From Alphaproteobacteria bacterium (GTDB taxonomy: Bacteria > Pseudomonadota > Alphaproteobacteria > Rhizobiales > Xanthobacteraceae): a stretch of 36,020 bases of DNA. Location: NCBI GenBank assembly GCA_005884685.1, contig VBAH01000073.1, positions 1 to 36,020 on the forward strand, in the 5' to 3' direction. Under the pieces are notes generated by a model, which saw only the letters and a list, made by a program, of their open reading frames with translations, had not been told where the DNA came from and made no database searches. The first letter of the stretch is position 1; every line of letters starts with the position of its first letter. The position numbers and the translations under genes were made by a program. Positions 1 to 8,550 of the stretch are shown piece after piece.

Positions 1-400
1 TTTCCCTGCGCTCGGTGAGGTCGCGCGTGATCTTGGCGTAGCCGACGATCTCGCCGGAGGGCGAGCGGATCGGATCGATCACCACCCAGGCCCAGAAGCG
101 GCTGCCGTCCTTGCGCATGCGCCAGCCCTCGGCTTCGAACTTCCCCTCGGTCGCCGCGGTTTTCAGTGCGTGGGCCGGAATGCCGGCGGCGCGGTCTTCA
201 TCGGTGTAAAAGCGGGAGAAATGCTGGCCGACGATTTCGGTGGCCGTGTAGCCTTTGAAGCGCTGTGCTCCCGGATTCCAGCTCGTCACGATTCCGGAAG
301 CGTCGAGCATATAGATGGCGTAATCCGTTACCGCCTCGACGAGCAGGCGGTAACGTCCGTCGTCCGTGAGGGACGCCAGAAGCCGGTCAGATCGTTCCAT
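1..400 (-). CDS. PAS-domain sensor protein, N-terminal part (runs off the window)
   Basis: Reading leftward from an ATG at 398-400 gives an open frame of 133 codons that leaves the window without a stop. It begins MERSDRLLASL and continues into a canonical PAS/PAC fold: YRLLVEAVTDYAIYMLD, then GYTATEIVGQHFSRFYTDED, then WVVIDPIRSPSGEIVGYAKI and TRDLTERRE. That last stretch is the PAC end, where a kinase linker normally follows. PAS domains of this type sit at the front of sensor histidine kinases or light/redox-sensing kinases, but no kinase domain is visible here, so the output is unknown. The gene lies about 100 nt downstream of fliP on the same strand. Whether it shares the flagellar transcript cannot be told. 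Confidence 0.85.
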   Translation of the reverse strand, partial: MERSDRLLASLTDDGRYRLLVEAVTDYAIYMLDASGIVTSWNPGAQRFKGYTATEIVGQHFSRFYTDEDRAAGIPAHALKTAATEGKFEAEGWRMRKDGSRFWAWVVIDPIRSPSGEIVGYAKITRDLTERRE

Positions 401-505
401 TACCCCTCGGCCCTGGCACGCATGAAAACGACCCCGCATCGCACAACGGCGAAGATCGGGAAAGGTTGCACAGGTGAAGGCCGAAAATCGGCCGGCCGCC
501 GGAGC

Positions 506-1246
506 CTAGCTTCCGTAACTCTGCACCAGGCTGCCCGCCACCAGGTGCCAGCCGTCGACCAGCACGAAAAATATCAGTTTGAACGGCAGCGAAACCACGA
601 CGGGAGGCAGCATCATCATGCCCATCGACATCAGCACCGAGGCGACCACGAGATCGATGATCAGGAACGGCAAGAACAACAAGAACCCTATCTCGAACGC
701 GCGCTTGAGTTCCGAGATCATGAAGGACGGCACCAGCACGCGCAGCGACATGTCCTCCGGCTTCTCCGGGACCGGCGTGTTGGACAGGTCCATGAACAGC
801 TTGAGGTCCTTGTCACGCACGTTCTTCATCATGAAGGCGCGGAACGGGTCGGCGGCGCGTTCGAACGCCTGCTCGGGCGTGATCTCGTTCGCCATCAGCG
901 GGCGGACGCCGGCATCGTAAGCGGTGAGAAACGTCGGCCACATCACGAACGCGGTGAGGAACATCGCGAGCGAAATCAGCACCGCGTTGGGCGGGGCGGT
1001 CGCGGTGCCGAGCGCGGTGCGCAAGAGCGAGAGCACCACCACGATGCGGGTGAACGAGGTCACCATCACGAGGATGGACGGCGCGAGCGAGAGCACCGTG
1101 AGCAGGGCGATGAGCTGCAGCACGCGCTCGGTGAGGCCGGTGCCCTGACCGAAGGTGACGCTGATGTCCTGCGCCAACGCGGCCGTCGCGATGAGCGCAC
1201 TGCACGCGCCCAAGGCCAGAGCGATCCGGTAGCGGCGTGCGAGCAA
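506..1246 (-). CDS. fliP: FliP, flagellar type III export gate protein
   Basis: A 246-aa inner-membrane protein of the flagellar export gate, which forms the FliP5-FliQ4-FliR1 channel for secreting rod, hook and filament subunits. The N-terminus has a cleavable signal peptide (residues 1 to about 25, ending in ALA before QDISV), as is usual for FliP. The family core follows: LTVLSLAPSILVMVTSFTRI near residues 49-68, the LGTATAPPNAVLISLAMFLT segment, then FLLFLPFLIIDLVVASVLMS and the MMMLPPVVVSLPFKLIFFVL C-terminal hairpin. Length matches the family. It follows fliO with a 73-nt gap on the same strand, which is the usual fliO-fliP order, while its partners fliQ and fliR are in the divergent operon. 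Confidence 0.97.
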   Translation of the reverse strand: MLARRYRIALALGACSALIATAALAQDISVTFGQGTGLTERVLQLIALLTVLSLAPSILVMVTSFTRIVVVLSLLRTALGTATAPPNAVLISLAMFLTAFVMWPTFLTAYDAGVRPLMANEITPEQAFERAADPFRAFMMKNVRDKDLKLFMDLSNTPVPEKPEDMSLRVLVPSFMISELKRAFEIGFLLFLPFLIIDLVVASVLMSMGMMMLPPVVVSLPFKLIFFVLVDGWHLVAGSLVQSYGS

Positions 1247-1319
1247 GAATGGTCCCGCGAATCATCGAGCCGCGGCGCGACTCAGTGCGCGGAACGGTAC
1301 GCGCGAAAGCGGGAAGGGG

Positions 1320-2141
1320 CTATTGCTTCTCGGATGGCCGGCCGAGCAGGCTCGCCATTTCCTCTTCGAGGCTGTCCAGCACGGTCTTGGGCTTCCCGCC
1401 TTTTTGGTCGGTCGCGCGGGCCGGATCGTCCGGGGCGGTCGGCGGGGTTGCTTCGCCGTTGCCCAACTCATGCGGCGGAGCAGGCGATTGCGGCGCGGCT
1501 GCGGCCTCGGGGCCGCCGGGTCGGCGCAAGGCTGCCTCGAGCCGCTGCGCCATGCTGGCAAGCGCCGCGTCGGGCGCGGGCTCGGCGGACGGCACGATCG
1601 GCGGCGGCTCGACCGGGCGCGCGGCGATGCCCGGCGGCAACGGCGCGCGGACCAGCGGTTCGGCGGCAAATGGGCGCGGCTCCGGGCGCGGTGCGCGCGC
1701 GAGCGGATCGGGGCGGCTGAACGCGGAACGCGGCGGCTCGGGGGGAGGCGGCGTCCAGGCATCGTCATCGAACGGCTGCGGTCGCGCCGTCTCGGGCGTG
1801 CGCGCAGCCTCCGCGCGCGGCACCGGCACATCGCGCGGCGGATTGACCGGCACGGCGCGCACGATGTTCTGCTCGACCACGAAGTCGCTCGGGCCCCCGA
1901 TCATGAGCAGATGTTCGACATTGTCGCGCCGCACCAGCACGAGGCGGCGCCGCCCGTCGACCGGCGCGGCATCGATCACGGCAAGCCGCGGCTGGCGGCC
2001 GCGTTGCGCGGCATTGCCGACGCGCGCGGTGCCGAAACGGCGAATGAGCCAGAAGGTCAGTCCGATCAGGGCAAGAACGATGACGAACGCAACGACGAAG
2101 CGCACGATCAAAGAGCCCTCTGCGCCGAACAAGCTGTCCAT
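1320..2141 (-). CDS. fliO: FliO-like flagellar biosynthesis protein
   Basis: A 273-aa protein with one transmembrane helix near residues 12-34 (VRFVVAFVIVLALIGLTFWL), then a basic stretch and a compact FliO-type domain. That domain reads RLAVIDAAPVDGRRRLVLVR, then RDNVEHLLMIGGPSDFVVEQ, the pattern of a FliO cytoplasmic domain. FliO assists assembly of the FliP ring. From about residue 100 the protein becomes a long Pro/Ala/Arg-rich tail ending in EEEMASLLGRPSEKQ. Such extended low-complexity tails are common in alphaproteobacterial FliO, which is poorly conserved. The gene lies directly upstream of fliP and diverges from flgB. The symbol rests on position plus the domain pattern. Confidence 0.85.
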   Translation of the reverse strand: MDSLFGAEGSLIVRFVVAFVIVLALIGLTFWLIRRFGTARVGNAAQRGRQPRLAVIDAAPVDGRRRLVLVRRDNVEHLLMIGGPSDFVVEQNIVRAVPVNPPRDVPVPRAEAARTPETARPQPFDDDAWTPPPPEPPRSAFSRPDPLARAPRPEPRPFAAEPLVRAPLPPGIAARPVEPPPIVPSAEPAPDAALASMAQRLEAALRRPGGPEAAAAPQSPAPPHELGNGEATPPTAPDDPARATDQKGGKPKTVLDSLEEEMASLLGRPSEKQ

Positions 2142-2291
2142 ACGATCACCACTTCGCTTAAGGCATTCACGCGCCTGCGCCGGACGGCAGTTCCCAAGCT
2201 AACGAATTGTAAACGGAAAAGGTCATTTCGCCCAAGGGATAAGCCGGATCAGCGGTTTCTTGGTTAACGGGCGCCCGGGACGGCGCGGAAT

Positions 2292-2307
2292 TTAACGCCC
2301 CATTAAC
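2292..2307 (+). promoter_or_regulatory. CtrA binding site upstream of flgB
   Basis: TTAACGCCCCATTAAC is an exact match to the CtrA consensus TTAA-N7-TTAAC. It lies 68 nt before the flgB ATG, in the 233-nt region between the divergent fliO and flgB genes. In alphaproteobacteria CtrA activates early flagellar operons through this box. The cckA gene ending this same operon would encode the top kinase of the CtrA relay. The match is read from the sequence, and binding is inferred. Confidence 0.75.
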
Positions 2308-2374
2308 CATGCCCTAGGCAAAGTCTGCCTACCGCGGTGCGGGCCGGTCCGGTCCTGAACGCGAGGACTGGGCC

Positions 2375-2779
2375 ATGGCGATATCCGATCTGCCGATCTT
2401 CTCGATGCTGCGGACGCGCATGAACTGGCACCAGGAGCGCCAGCGCCTGCTCGCCGAGAACGTTGCCAACGCCGATACCCCGGCTTACCGCCCGCGCGAC
2501 CTCGCGCCGCTCGATTTCGGCAAGCAGGTGCAGCAGGCGAGCGGGCAGCTGCAACTCGCGCTGACCTCGCCCGCGCATCTCGCGAGCCCGTCGGCCAGCG
2601 GGGCCTTTGCGACCGAACGGCCCGCCAAATACGACGTGCGGCCGGCGGGTAACGCCGTGAACCTCGAAGACGAGATGATGAAGGTCGCCGCCAACCAGAT
2701 GGACCACCAGGCCGCGATCTCGCTTTACAGCCGCAGCATGGGCCTGCTCAAGACCGCGATCGGCAAGGGAGGAGGCTGA
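2375..2779 (+). CDS. flgB: FlgB, flagellar proximal rod protein
   Basis: A 134-aa proximal rod protein of the flagellar basal body, exported through the FliPQR/FlhAB gate. The N-terminal heptad helix and the rod signature are clear: LPIFSMLRTRMNWHQERQRL followed by LAENVANADTPAYRPRDL, which is the flagella basal-body-rod signature. The C-terminal helix MMKVAANQMDHQAAISLYSR resembles other rod proteins that pack in the rod tube. It is the first gene of the rightward operon, 68 nt behind a CtrA box. Its TGA stop overlaps the flgC ATG by one base (TGATG), which points to translational coupling. Confidence 0.97.
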   Translation: MAISDLPIFSMLRTRMNWHQERQRLLAENVANADTPAYRPRDLAPLDFGKQVQQASGQLQLALTSPAHLASPSASGAFATERPAKYDVRPAGNAVNLEDEMMKVAANQMDHQAAISLYSRSMGLLKTAIGKGGG

Positions 2780-3189
2780 TGGACTTCCTGAAATCGATGG
2801 CGATCGCGGCCTCCGGACTGAAGGCGCAATCCGGGCGCATGCGGGTGATCGCCGAGAACATCGCCAACGCGGAGTCCACGGCGCAGCGCGCCGGAGCCGA
2901 TCCGTACCGGCGGAAGATCCCGACCTTCAAGAGCGAGATGGACCGTGCGCTGAACGCGCAGACGCTTGCGCTCGGGAGAGTGCGCACCGACCAATCGGAG
3001 TTCCGCACCAAATACGAGCCGGGCCATCCCGCCGCGGACGCGAACGGTTACGTCAAGTATCCGAACGTCAATTCGCTGGTGGAGATGACCGACATGCGCG
3101 AGGCGCAACGGTCCTACGAGGCCAACCTCAACGTCATCGGCGCGACCCGCCGCATGATCCAGCGCACCATCGATTTGCTAAGGTCGTAA
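2779..3189 (+). CDS. flgC: FlgC, flagellar proximal rod protein
   Basis: A 136-aa rod protein partnering FlgB and FlgF in the periplasmic drive shaft. The N-terminus, MDFLKSMAIAASGLKAQSGR, is followed by MRVIAENIANAESTAQRAGA, the basal-body-rod signature. The C-terminus, VEMTDMREAQRSYEANLNVI, followed by GATRRMIQRTIDLLRS, is the typical FlgC helix. Start and length match the family. It is coupled to flgB by a 1-nt overlap. Between its stop and fliE lies a 49-nt palindromic repeat, so the operon is interrupted but remains collinear. Confidence 0.97.
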   Translation: MDFLKSMAIAASGLKAQSGRMRVIAENIANAESTAQRAGADPYRRKIPTFKSEMDRALNAQTLALGRVRTDQSEFRTKYEPGHPAADANGYVKYPNVNSLVEMTDMREAQRSYEANLNVIGATRRMIQRTIDLLRS

Positions 3190-3191
3190 CC

Positions 3192-3240
3192 GCGCATGAT
3201 CCCGAAAAGCGGAGCCGGTTTTCGGACGAACATCATGCGC
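3192..3240. repeat. Palindromic interspersed repeat between flgC and fliE
   Basis: The outer arms GCGCATGAT (3192-3200) and ATCATGCGC (3232-3240) are perfect inverted repeats. Inside them, CCCGAAAA faces TTTTCGG. The 49-nt element fills most of the flgC-fliE gap. Elements with the core GCATGATCCCGAAAAG are, from general knowledge, abundant between genes in Bradyrhizobium relatives. It could form an mRNA hairpin that stabilises or attenuates the transcript. Confidence 0.85.
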
Positions 3241-3267
3241 CGACAAGACAAAGCCTAGGAGACATGC

Positions 3268-3585
3268 ATGGCGTCGCCGATCACTGCCGCTAATGCCTAC
3301 GCCAAGCTTGCGCGGCTCGCCGATCCGGGCGCCAATCCGCTCAAGGAAAGTGCGGGCGATTCGGGCGGCCCAAGCTTCGGCGCGATGGTGAAGGACGCGA
3401 TCAACTCGGTGGTCGAGGCCGGACGCAAGTCGGATGGCCTCGCGCAGGGGATGGCCGCCGGCAAGGCCAATATCGTCGACGTGGTGACGGCAGTGAGCGA
3501 AACCGAGGTGGCGGTCCAGACGCTCGTCTCGGTGCGCGACAAGGTGATCTCGGCTTACGAGGAGATCATGAGGATGCCGATTTGA
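3268..3585 (+). CDS. fliE: FliE, MS ring-rod junction protein
   Basis: A 105-aa flagellar protein linking the MS ring (FliF) to the proximal rod and needed early for export of rod subunits. Diagnostic stretches are GPSFGAMVKDAINSVVEAGR, the segment ANIVDVVTAVSETEVAVQTL, and the C-terminal SVRDKVISAYEEIMRMPI, which match the conserved half of FliE. The ATG at 3268 is preceded by AGGAGA, a good ribosome binding site. It is flanked on both sides by palindromic repeats but stays in the standard order flgB-flgC-fliE-fliQ. Confidence 0.96.
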   Translation: MASPITAANAYAKLARLADPGANPLKESAGDSGGPSFGAMVKDAINSVVEAGRKSDGLAQGMAAGKANIVDVVTAVSETEVAVQTLVSVRDKVISAYEEIMRMPI

Positions 3586-3598
3586 TGCGTGTTCTCCA

Positions 3599-3717
3599 GT
3601 GTCATCCCGGGCGAGGCCTTCAGGCCGAGACCCGGGACCCATCTCTCCACGATTCGCCGCACGCGGTGGTACATGGGTCCCGGCTCGGCTCGCTTCGCTC
3701 GCCGTCCGGGATGACAG
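3599..3717. repeat. Long palindromic repeat between fliE and fliQ
   Basis: The element starts with GTCATCCCGG and ends with CCGGGATGAC. Inner inverted segments include GACCCGGGACCCAT against ATGGGTCCCGG, and the right half carries GGCTCGCTTCGCTCGCC. The whole 119-nt unit could fold into one long imperfect hairpin. This type of GTCATCCCGG element is, to my knowledge, a common interspersed repeat of Bradyrhizobium-like genomes. It lies inside an operon and pushes fliQ about 157 nt from fliE. Confidence 0.85.
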
Positions 3718-3742
3718 CCACGGTAATCAGGTTGGAGTTGTC

Positions 3743-4006
3743 ATGACCGGCCCGGAAGTTCTCGACGTCGCGCGCGATGCGATCCTCACGCTGGTGCTGG
3801 TCTCGGCGCCGCTGATGCTGGTGGGGCTCGTCGTCGGCGTGATCATTTCGCTGTTTCAGGCGCTGACGCAAATCCAGGAAATGACTCTGGTTTTCGTTCC
3901 GAAGATTCTCGCGATCTTCGTCGCCATGCTGGTCGCGCTGCCGTTCATGGGCGATGTGCTGCAGGGACACATGACGCGGCTCGCCGCGCGCATCATGGGG
4001 GGCTGA
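3743..4006 (+). CDS. fliQ: FliQ, flagellar export gate protein
   Basis: An 87-aa membrane protein, the standard FliQ length, with two helices: LTLVLVSAPLMLVGLVVGVI and VPKILAIFVAMLVALPFMGD. Between them is the FliQ motif SLFQALTQIQEMTLVFVPK. I chose the ATG at 3743 (MTGPEVLDVARDAI) because it has the family's N-terminus. An open frame extends upstream to 3599, but that part is read through the palindromic repeat. FliQ subunits surround FliP in the gate and help close it. A short gap then leads to fliR. Confidence 0.96.
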   Translation: MTGPEVLDVARDAILTLVLVSAPLMLVGLVVGVIISLFQALTQIQEMTLVFVPKILAIFVAMLVALPFMGDVLQGHMTRLAARIMGG

Positions 4007-4021
4007 GCGCGCGGATAGCAA

Positions 4022-4792
4022 ATGCAGCTCGACGTCTCATTCCTGCCCGCCTACGGCGCCGCCTTCATGCTGATGTTCGCGCGCATCGGCACCATGATCA
4101 TGCTGCTGCCGGGCCTGGGCGAAATGAGCGTACCGGCGCGCGTGCGCCTGACTGTCGCGCTGGTGCTCACTTTCGTCCTCTTTCCCCTGCATCGCGCGGG
4201 GTACACGATCGACATGCGCTCACCGGGGCCGGTGATCATTGCCCTGGCGCAGGAGCTGCTGATCGGCATGGTGCTCGGCCTGACCGCGCGGCTCACCATT
4301 TCGGCGCTGCAGGTCGCGGGCTCCGTCATTGCGCAGCAGCTCGGCCTCGGCTTCGTCACCGCAGTCGATCCGACGCAGGGCCAGCAGGGCCTGATCCTCG
4401 GCAATTTCCTCACCTTGCTCGGCATCACGCTGATCTTCGCCACCGACCTGCACCATCTTGTCATCGCCGGCCTGCATGACAGCTACCGCCTGTTCCGGCC
4501 GGGCGAGGTGCCGATCGTCTCGGACGTGGCCTCGCTGGTGACCAACACGATCGCCGGCGCTTTCCGCGTCGGCATCCAGCTCTCCGCGCCGTTTCTTGTG
4601 TTCGGCCTCGTGTTCAACGTCGCGCTCGGCGTGCTCTCGCGCCTGATGCCGCAGATGCAGGTCTATTTCGTCGCCGTGCCGCTCTCGATCATGATCGGCT
4701 TCCTGATCCTGCTGATCGTCGTCGGCGCGATGATGGCGAGCTTCCTCGGCTATGTCGGGGGCGTGCTGCACGAGCTCGCTCCATATTCATAA
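4022..4792 (+). CDS. fliR: FliR, flagellar export gate protein
   Basis: A 256-aa inner-membrane protein, single copy in the FliP5Q4R1 gate. It has the FliR arrangement of about six helices. Recognisable segments are FMLMFARIGTMIMLLPGLGE near the N-terminus, QELLIGMVLGLTARLTISAL, the loop FVTAVDPTQGQQGLILGNFL, and the C-terminal FVAVPLSIMIGFLILLIVVG. It follows fliQ by 15 nt and precedes flhB by 9 nt, in the order common to the family. Length is normal and nothing looks broken. Confidence 0.96.
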   Translation: MQLDVSFLPAYGAAFMLMFARIGTMIMLLPGLGEMSVPARVRLTVALVLTFVLFPLHRAGYTIDMRSPGPVIIALAQELLIGMVLGLTARLTISALQVAGSVIAQQLGLGFVTAVDPTQGQQGLILGNFLTLLGITLIFATDLHHLVIAGLHDSYRLFRPGEVPIVSDVASLVTNTIAGAFRVGIQLSAPFLVFGLVFNVALGVLSRLMPQMQVYFVAVPLSIMIGFLILLIVVGAMMASFLGYVGGVLHELAPYS

Positions 4793-4801
4793 GAGCGCAC
4801 C

Positions 4802-5872
4802 GTGGCCGACGAACACGACGATACCGAACGATCGGAAGACCCGACGCAGAAGCGGCTCGACGAGGCGCTCCAGCGCGGTGACGTGGTCAAGAGCCAGGAG
4901 GTCAACACCTGGTTCGTGCTTGCCGGCGCGACGCTGATCCTGCTGTCGTTCTCCGGTTCGATGAGTACGGGCGTGGCCTCGCTGCTCGGCGGGCTGGTCG
5001 CGAATGCGCACCAGATACCGGTCGACGGGCGCGGCCTGCTGCAAACGATGCAGACGCTCGGCATCGGCACGATCGCGGCGGTCGCGCTGCCGTTCCTGCT
5101 GCTGATCCTCGCCGCGATCCTCGGCAACATGGTGCAGCATCGGCTGGTCTGGTCGGGCGAGCAGCTCAAGCCGAAGCTTTCCAAGATCTCGCCGGCCGCG
5201 GGCTTCAAGCGGCTGTTCTCCAAGATCGCGCTGGCGAACTTCATCAAGGGACTGGTCAAGCTCGCGCTGATCGGCGCCGTGATGGCGGTGCTGCTGTGGC
5301 CGAAGCGCAACCAGCTCGACGGCCTGGTCGCGATGGACCCGGCGGTGATCCTCGCGCTGACCAAGGCGCTGTCGCTCGAGATGCTCGGCACGGTCGTGGC
5401 GATCCTCGCGATCGTCGCGGCCGCCGATTACCTGTTCCAGTATCGCCAATGGTACGAGCGTCAGAAGATGTCGGTGCGTGAGCTGAAAGAGGAGTTCAAG
5501 CAGACCGAAGGCGATCCGGCGATCAAGGCGAAGATTCGCCAGCTGCGGCAAACCCGCGCGCGCAAACGCATGATGGCCGCGGTGCCGAAAGCCTCGGTGA
5601 TCATCACCAACCCGACCCACTACGCGGTCGCCCTGCAGTATGATCGCGGCATGAACGCGCCGCTCTGCCTCGCCAAGGGCATCGACACCATTGCGCTGAA
5701 AATCCGTGAGGTCGCGGCCGAGCACAACATTCCCGTGGTCGAGAACCCGCCGCTCGCCCGCGCGCTGCACGCGACCGTCGAGATCGACCAGGAAGTGCCG
5801 CCCGAGCACTACCGCGCGGTGGCCGAGGTGATCGGCTATGTGATGCGGCTCCGTGGCGCGGTGCGGCATTGA
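4802..5872 (+). CDS. flhB: FlhB, flagellar export switch protein
   Basis: A 356-aa membrane protein that controls the switch from rod/hook to filament export. The start is GTG at 4802 (MADEHDDTERSEDPTQKRLD), because the EDPTQKRLDEA segment is the conserved FlhB N-terminus. Four membrane segments occupy about residues 35-220. The cytoplasmic domain holds the autocleavage site NPTH at residues 270-273 within VIITNPTHYAVAL, almost the same numbering as in enterobacterial FlhB. The conserved IPVVENPPLARALH follows. The 9-nt gap from fliR implies co-transcription. The gene ends about 110 nt before the cckA start. Confidence 0.97.
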   Translation: MADEHDDTERSEDPTQKRLDEALQRGDVVKSQEVNTWFVLAGATLILLSFSGSMSTGVASLLGGLVANAHQIPVDGRGLLQTMQTLGIGTIAAVALPFLLLILAAILGNMVQHRLVWSGEQLKPKLSKISPAAGFKRLFSKIALANFIKGLVKLALIGAVMAVLLWPKRNQLDGLVAMDPAVILALTKALSLEMLGTVVAILAIVAAADYLFQYRQWYERQKMSVRELKEEFKQTEGDPAIKAKIRQLRQTRARKRMMAAVPKASVIITNPTHYAVALQYDRGMNAPLCLAKGIDTIALKIREVAAEHNIPVVENPPLARALHATVEIDQEVPPEHYRAVAEVIGYVMRLRGAVRH

Positions 5873-5984
5873 AAAATCGGCCGGAACCGGCAGGCCCGAC
5901 CCCTTGCGCGCACCGCGCGCAACGACACACTGGGCAGGTGATTCGCGCGGCTCAAACGGCGCAGAATGGGATGCGGGCAGCATC

Positions 5985-8531
5985 ATGGCGGCACAGGACG
6001 TGAGCCAGGATCGACGATTGGCGGCAATCGATCGCAGCGGCGATCGTGGCGGCAGCATCGGAATGGTGCTCGCCGTCGCGTTGCTGCTGGTCGGCTCGGT
6101 GATCGCCTTCCTGTTCATCGGCCGCGCCAACGCGCAACCCTATATCCTCGCGCTGCTCTCCGCCCTGGCGGTGATCGGCGTGTTCAGCCTGTTCGCGGGT
6201 GCCGCCGGCATCGTGCGGCTCGCCGGCCGCGATGCGCGCGCGACCTTTCTCGATGCGCTGCCTGCGACCGCGCCGGATGGAATCGTCGTTACCGACCAGA
6301 ACGGGCGGCTGGTATACGCCAACCCCGCCTATTTGACCCTGGTCGATGCGGTCGATGCCGACGACGTGCGGCCGGTCGAGCGCGTCTTCGTCGGCGATCC
6401 GCTGGTGTCCGAGGCGATTTATCGGCTGGCCAAGGCGGCGCGCGAAGGACGCGCGCTACAGGAAGAGGTGAGGGTGCCGGGCGCCGACGGTGCATCGGCG
6501 CGCTGGCTGCGTTTCCGTGTGCGGCCGCTGCAGGAGGCGGGTCCCTACGCGCGCTGGACGACCTGGACCGTCGGCGACGTGACGCGCGACCGCGACCGGC
6601 AGGAGAACGTCTTCCAGGAGCTGCAGCACGCCATCGATTACCTCGATCACGCGCCGGCCGGGTTTTTCTCGGTCGATCAGCAGGGCCAGGTCAGCTATCT
6701 CAATGCCACGCTCGCGGGCTGGCTCGACTACGACCTCGCGCAGGTCGGCTCAGGCGGTCTGAAGCTTGCCGATATCGTAGCGGGCGACGGCGCCGCGCTG
6801 CTTGCGCCCGTTTCGGGCGAGCCGGGCGATGTGAAGACCGAGGTGCACGACCTCGACCTGAAGACACGCGGCGGGCGCACCGTGCCGGTCCGGCTCTATC
6901 ATAAGGTCGCGTTCGCGGCGGATGGTACGCCCGGCGCATCGCGCACTTTGGTGCTCAGCCGCGCGCGCGAGGAAGTCGCCGATCCGCTGCGCGCCGCCGA
7001 AGTGCGCTTCGTGCGGTTCTTCCACAACACGCCGATGGCGATCGCGACGGTCGACAAGGCGGGCAGGATCGCGCGCGCCAACGCGCCGTTCGTGCGGCTG
7101 CAGCACGGCGTGATCAAGGGTGAGGCGCTGCCGGCGGAGGGCCGCTCGATCCTCACGGTCGTTGCCGATCAGGATCGCGCCGCGCTGGAAGCCGCGATCG
7201 GCAAGGCAGCGGACGGGCAGGGCGACATCGCGCCGGTCGACGTCGCGCTCGCCGGCGACGGCAAGCGCTCGGCGCGCTTCTACGTCTCCGCCGTGGAGGA
7301 CGACGAGGCCGATGGCGAAGCGGCGATCGTCTACACGATCGAGACCACCGAAGTGCGCGATCTGGAGAAGCAGGTCGCGCAGGTGCAGAAGATGGACATG
7401 GTCGGCCAGCTTGCCGGGGGCATCGCGCACGACTTCAACAACGTGCTCTCCGCCATCATGATGGCGACGGATTTCCTGCTGCAGGCGCACAAGCCGACCG
7501 ATCCCTCGTTCGGCGACATCATGCAGATCAAGCAGAACGCAAACCGCGCGGCGAGCCTGGTGCGCCAGCTGCTGGCCTTCTCGCGCAAGCAGACCTTGCG
7601 GCCGCAGGTGCTCGATCTGGGCGCGACGGTCGAAGACCTCACGATGCTGCTGCGCCGGCTGCTGGGCGAGAAGGTCTCGCTCGAGACCGTGCACGGCCGC
7701 GACCTCTGGGCGGTCAAGGCGGATGTGTCGCAGCTCGAGCAGGTGATCGTGAATCTCGCGGTGAATGCGCGCGACGCGATGGCCAAGGGCGGCAAGCTCA
7801 CAGTGCGCACGGCGAACATCACCGAAGCCGAGTGCAAGGGGCTGCCGTACAAGCCGCTGCCGCCGGCCGATTATGTGACGGTGGAAGTCACCGACACCGG
7901 CAGCGGCATCGCGCGCGAGATCATCGACAAGATCTTCGAGCCGTTCTTCACCACGAAGGAAACCGGCAAGGGCACCGGCCTCGGCCTCTCGACGGTCTAC
8001 GGCATCGTCAAACAGACCAACGGCTACGTATTCGTCGACTCGGTGGTCGGCGAGGGGACGACGTTTCGCATCTTCCTGCCGCGCCATGTGCCGGTCGCCG
8101 GCGAAATCACCGAACCCGCGCCGGCCGACAGGGCGGCCGAGGCGCCGGCCGATCATACCGGCCACGGCACCATTCTGCTGGTCGAGGATGAGGCTGACTT
8201 GCGCAGGCTCAACGCGCGCGGGCTGTCATCACGCGGCTACACGGTGCTCGAAGCCGGCAATGGCATCGAGGCGATCGAGGTGATCGAGAGCCGCGGCGGG
8301 GCGGTCGATCTCGTGGTGTCGGACGTGGTGATGCCGGAGATGGACGGCCCGACGCTCGCGAAGGAGCTGCGCACGCGCAATCCGAACCTGAAGATCATCT
8401 TCGTGTCGGGTTATGCGGAGGATGCGTTCGAGAAGAACCTGCCGGACGATCACGGCAAATTCCATTTTCTCCCCAAGCCGTTCACGCTCAAGCAGCTCGT
8501 CGCCGCCGTGAAGGAGACGATGGCTGCGTGA
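5985..8531 (+). CDS. cckA: CckA-type hybrid histidine kinase
   Basis: An 848-aa hybrid kinase, using the ATG at 5985 ([15 protein letters not shown]). An upstream in-frame ATG at 5853 would overlap flhB and lacks family support. Two membrane helices (about 25-46 and 52-79) are followed by three PAS-like regions, beginning at [20 protein letters not shown], at [15 protein letters not shown], and at [17 protein letters not shown]. The HisKA box [20 protein letters not shown] places the phospho-His at residue 482. An HATPase domain follows (N box [12 protein letters not shown] boxes DTGSGI and GKGTGLGL). A receiver domain has Asp780 in [12 protein letters not shown]. This architecture and H-box are those of CckA, which phosphorylates ChpT and through it CtrA and CpdR. 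Position at the end of a CtrA-box flagellar operon supports the call. Confidence 0.85.
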   Translation: MAAQDVSQDRRLAAIDRSGDRGGSIGMVLAVALLLVGSVIAFLFIGRANAQPYILALLSALAVIGVFSLFAGAAGIVRLAGRDARATFLDALPATAPDGIVVTDQNGRLVYANPAYLTLVDAVDADDVRPVERVFVGDPLVSEAIYRLAKAAREGRALQEEVRVPGADGASARWLRFRVRPLQEAGPYARWTTWTVGDVTRDRDRQENVFQELQHAIDYLDHAPAGFFSVDQQGQVSYLNATLAGWLDYDLAQVGSGGLKLADIVAGDGAALLAPVSGEPGDVKTEVHDLDLKTRGGRTVPVRLYHKVAFAADGTPGASRTLVLSRAREEVADPLRAAEVRFVRFFHNTPMAIATVDKAGRIARANAPFVRLQHGVIKGEALPAEGRSILTVVADQDRAALEAAIGKAADGQGDIAPVDVALAGDGKRSARFYVSAVEDDEADGEAAIVYTIETTEVRDLEKQVAQVQKMDMVGQLAGGIAHDFNNVLSAIMMATDFLLQAHKPTDPSFGDIMQIKQNANRAASLVRQLLAFSRKQTLRPQVLDLGATVEDLTMLLRRLLGEKVSLETVHGRDLWAVKADVSQLEQVIVNLAVNARDAMAKGGKLTVRTANITEAECKGLPYKPLPPADYVTVEVTDTGSGIAREIIDKIFEPFFTTKETGKGTGLGLSTVYGIVKQTNGYVFVDSVVGEGTTFRIFLPRHVPVAGEITEPAPADRAAEAPADHTGHGTILLVEDEADLRRLNARGLSSRGYTVLEAGNGIEAIEVIESRGGAVDLVVSDVVMPEMDGPTLAKELRTRNPNLKIIFVSGYAEDAFEKNLPDDHGKFHFLPKPFTLKQLVAAVKETMAA

Positions 8532-8550
8532 GCGTCAGCTGCTGGCGAAC

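Noticed and set aside
170-1720. Long plus-strand frame of 516 codons across fliP and fliO
   Set aside because: It is the opposite-strand shadow of fliP and fliO; its product is Arg/His/Gln-rich with no domain, while the minus frames match known flagellar proteins.
3599-3742. Extended N-terminus of fliQ
   Set aside because: The extra 48 codons are read through a palindromic repeat; FliQ proteins start at the MTGPEVLD position and are near 87 aa.
5853-5984. Earlier start for cckA overlapping flhB
   Set aside because: The extra 44 residues are unlike CckA N-termini; the ATG at 5985 gives a short cytosolic lead before the first helix.
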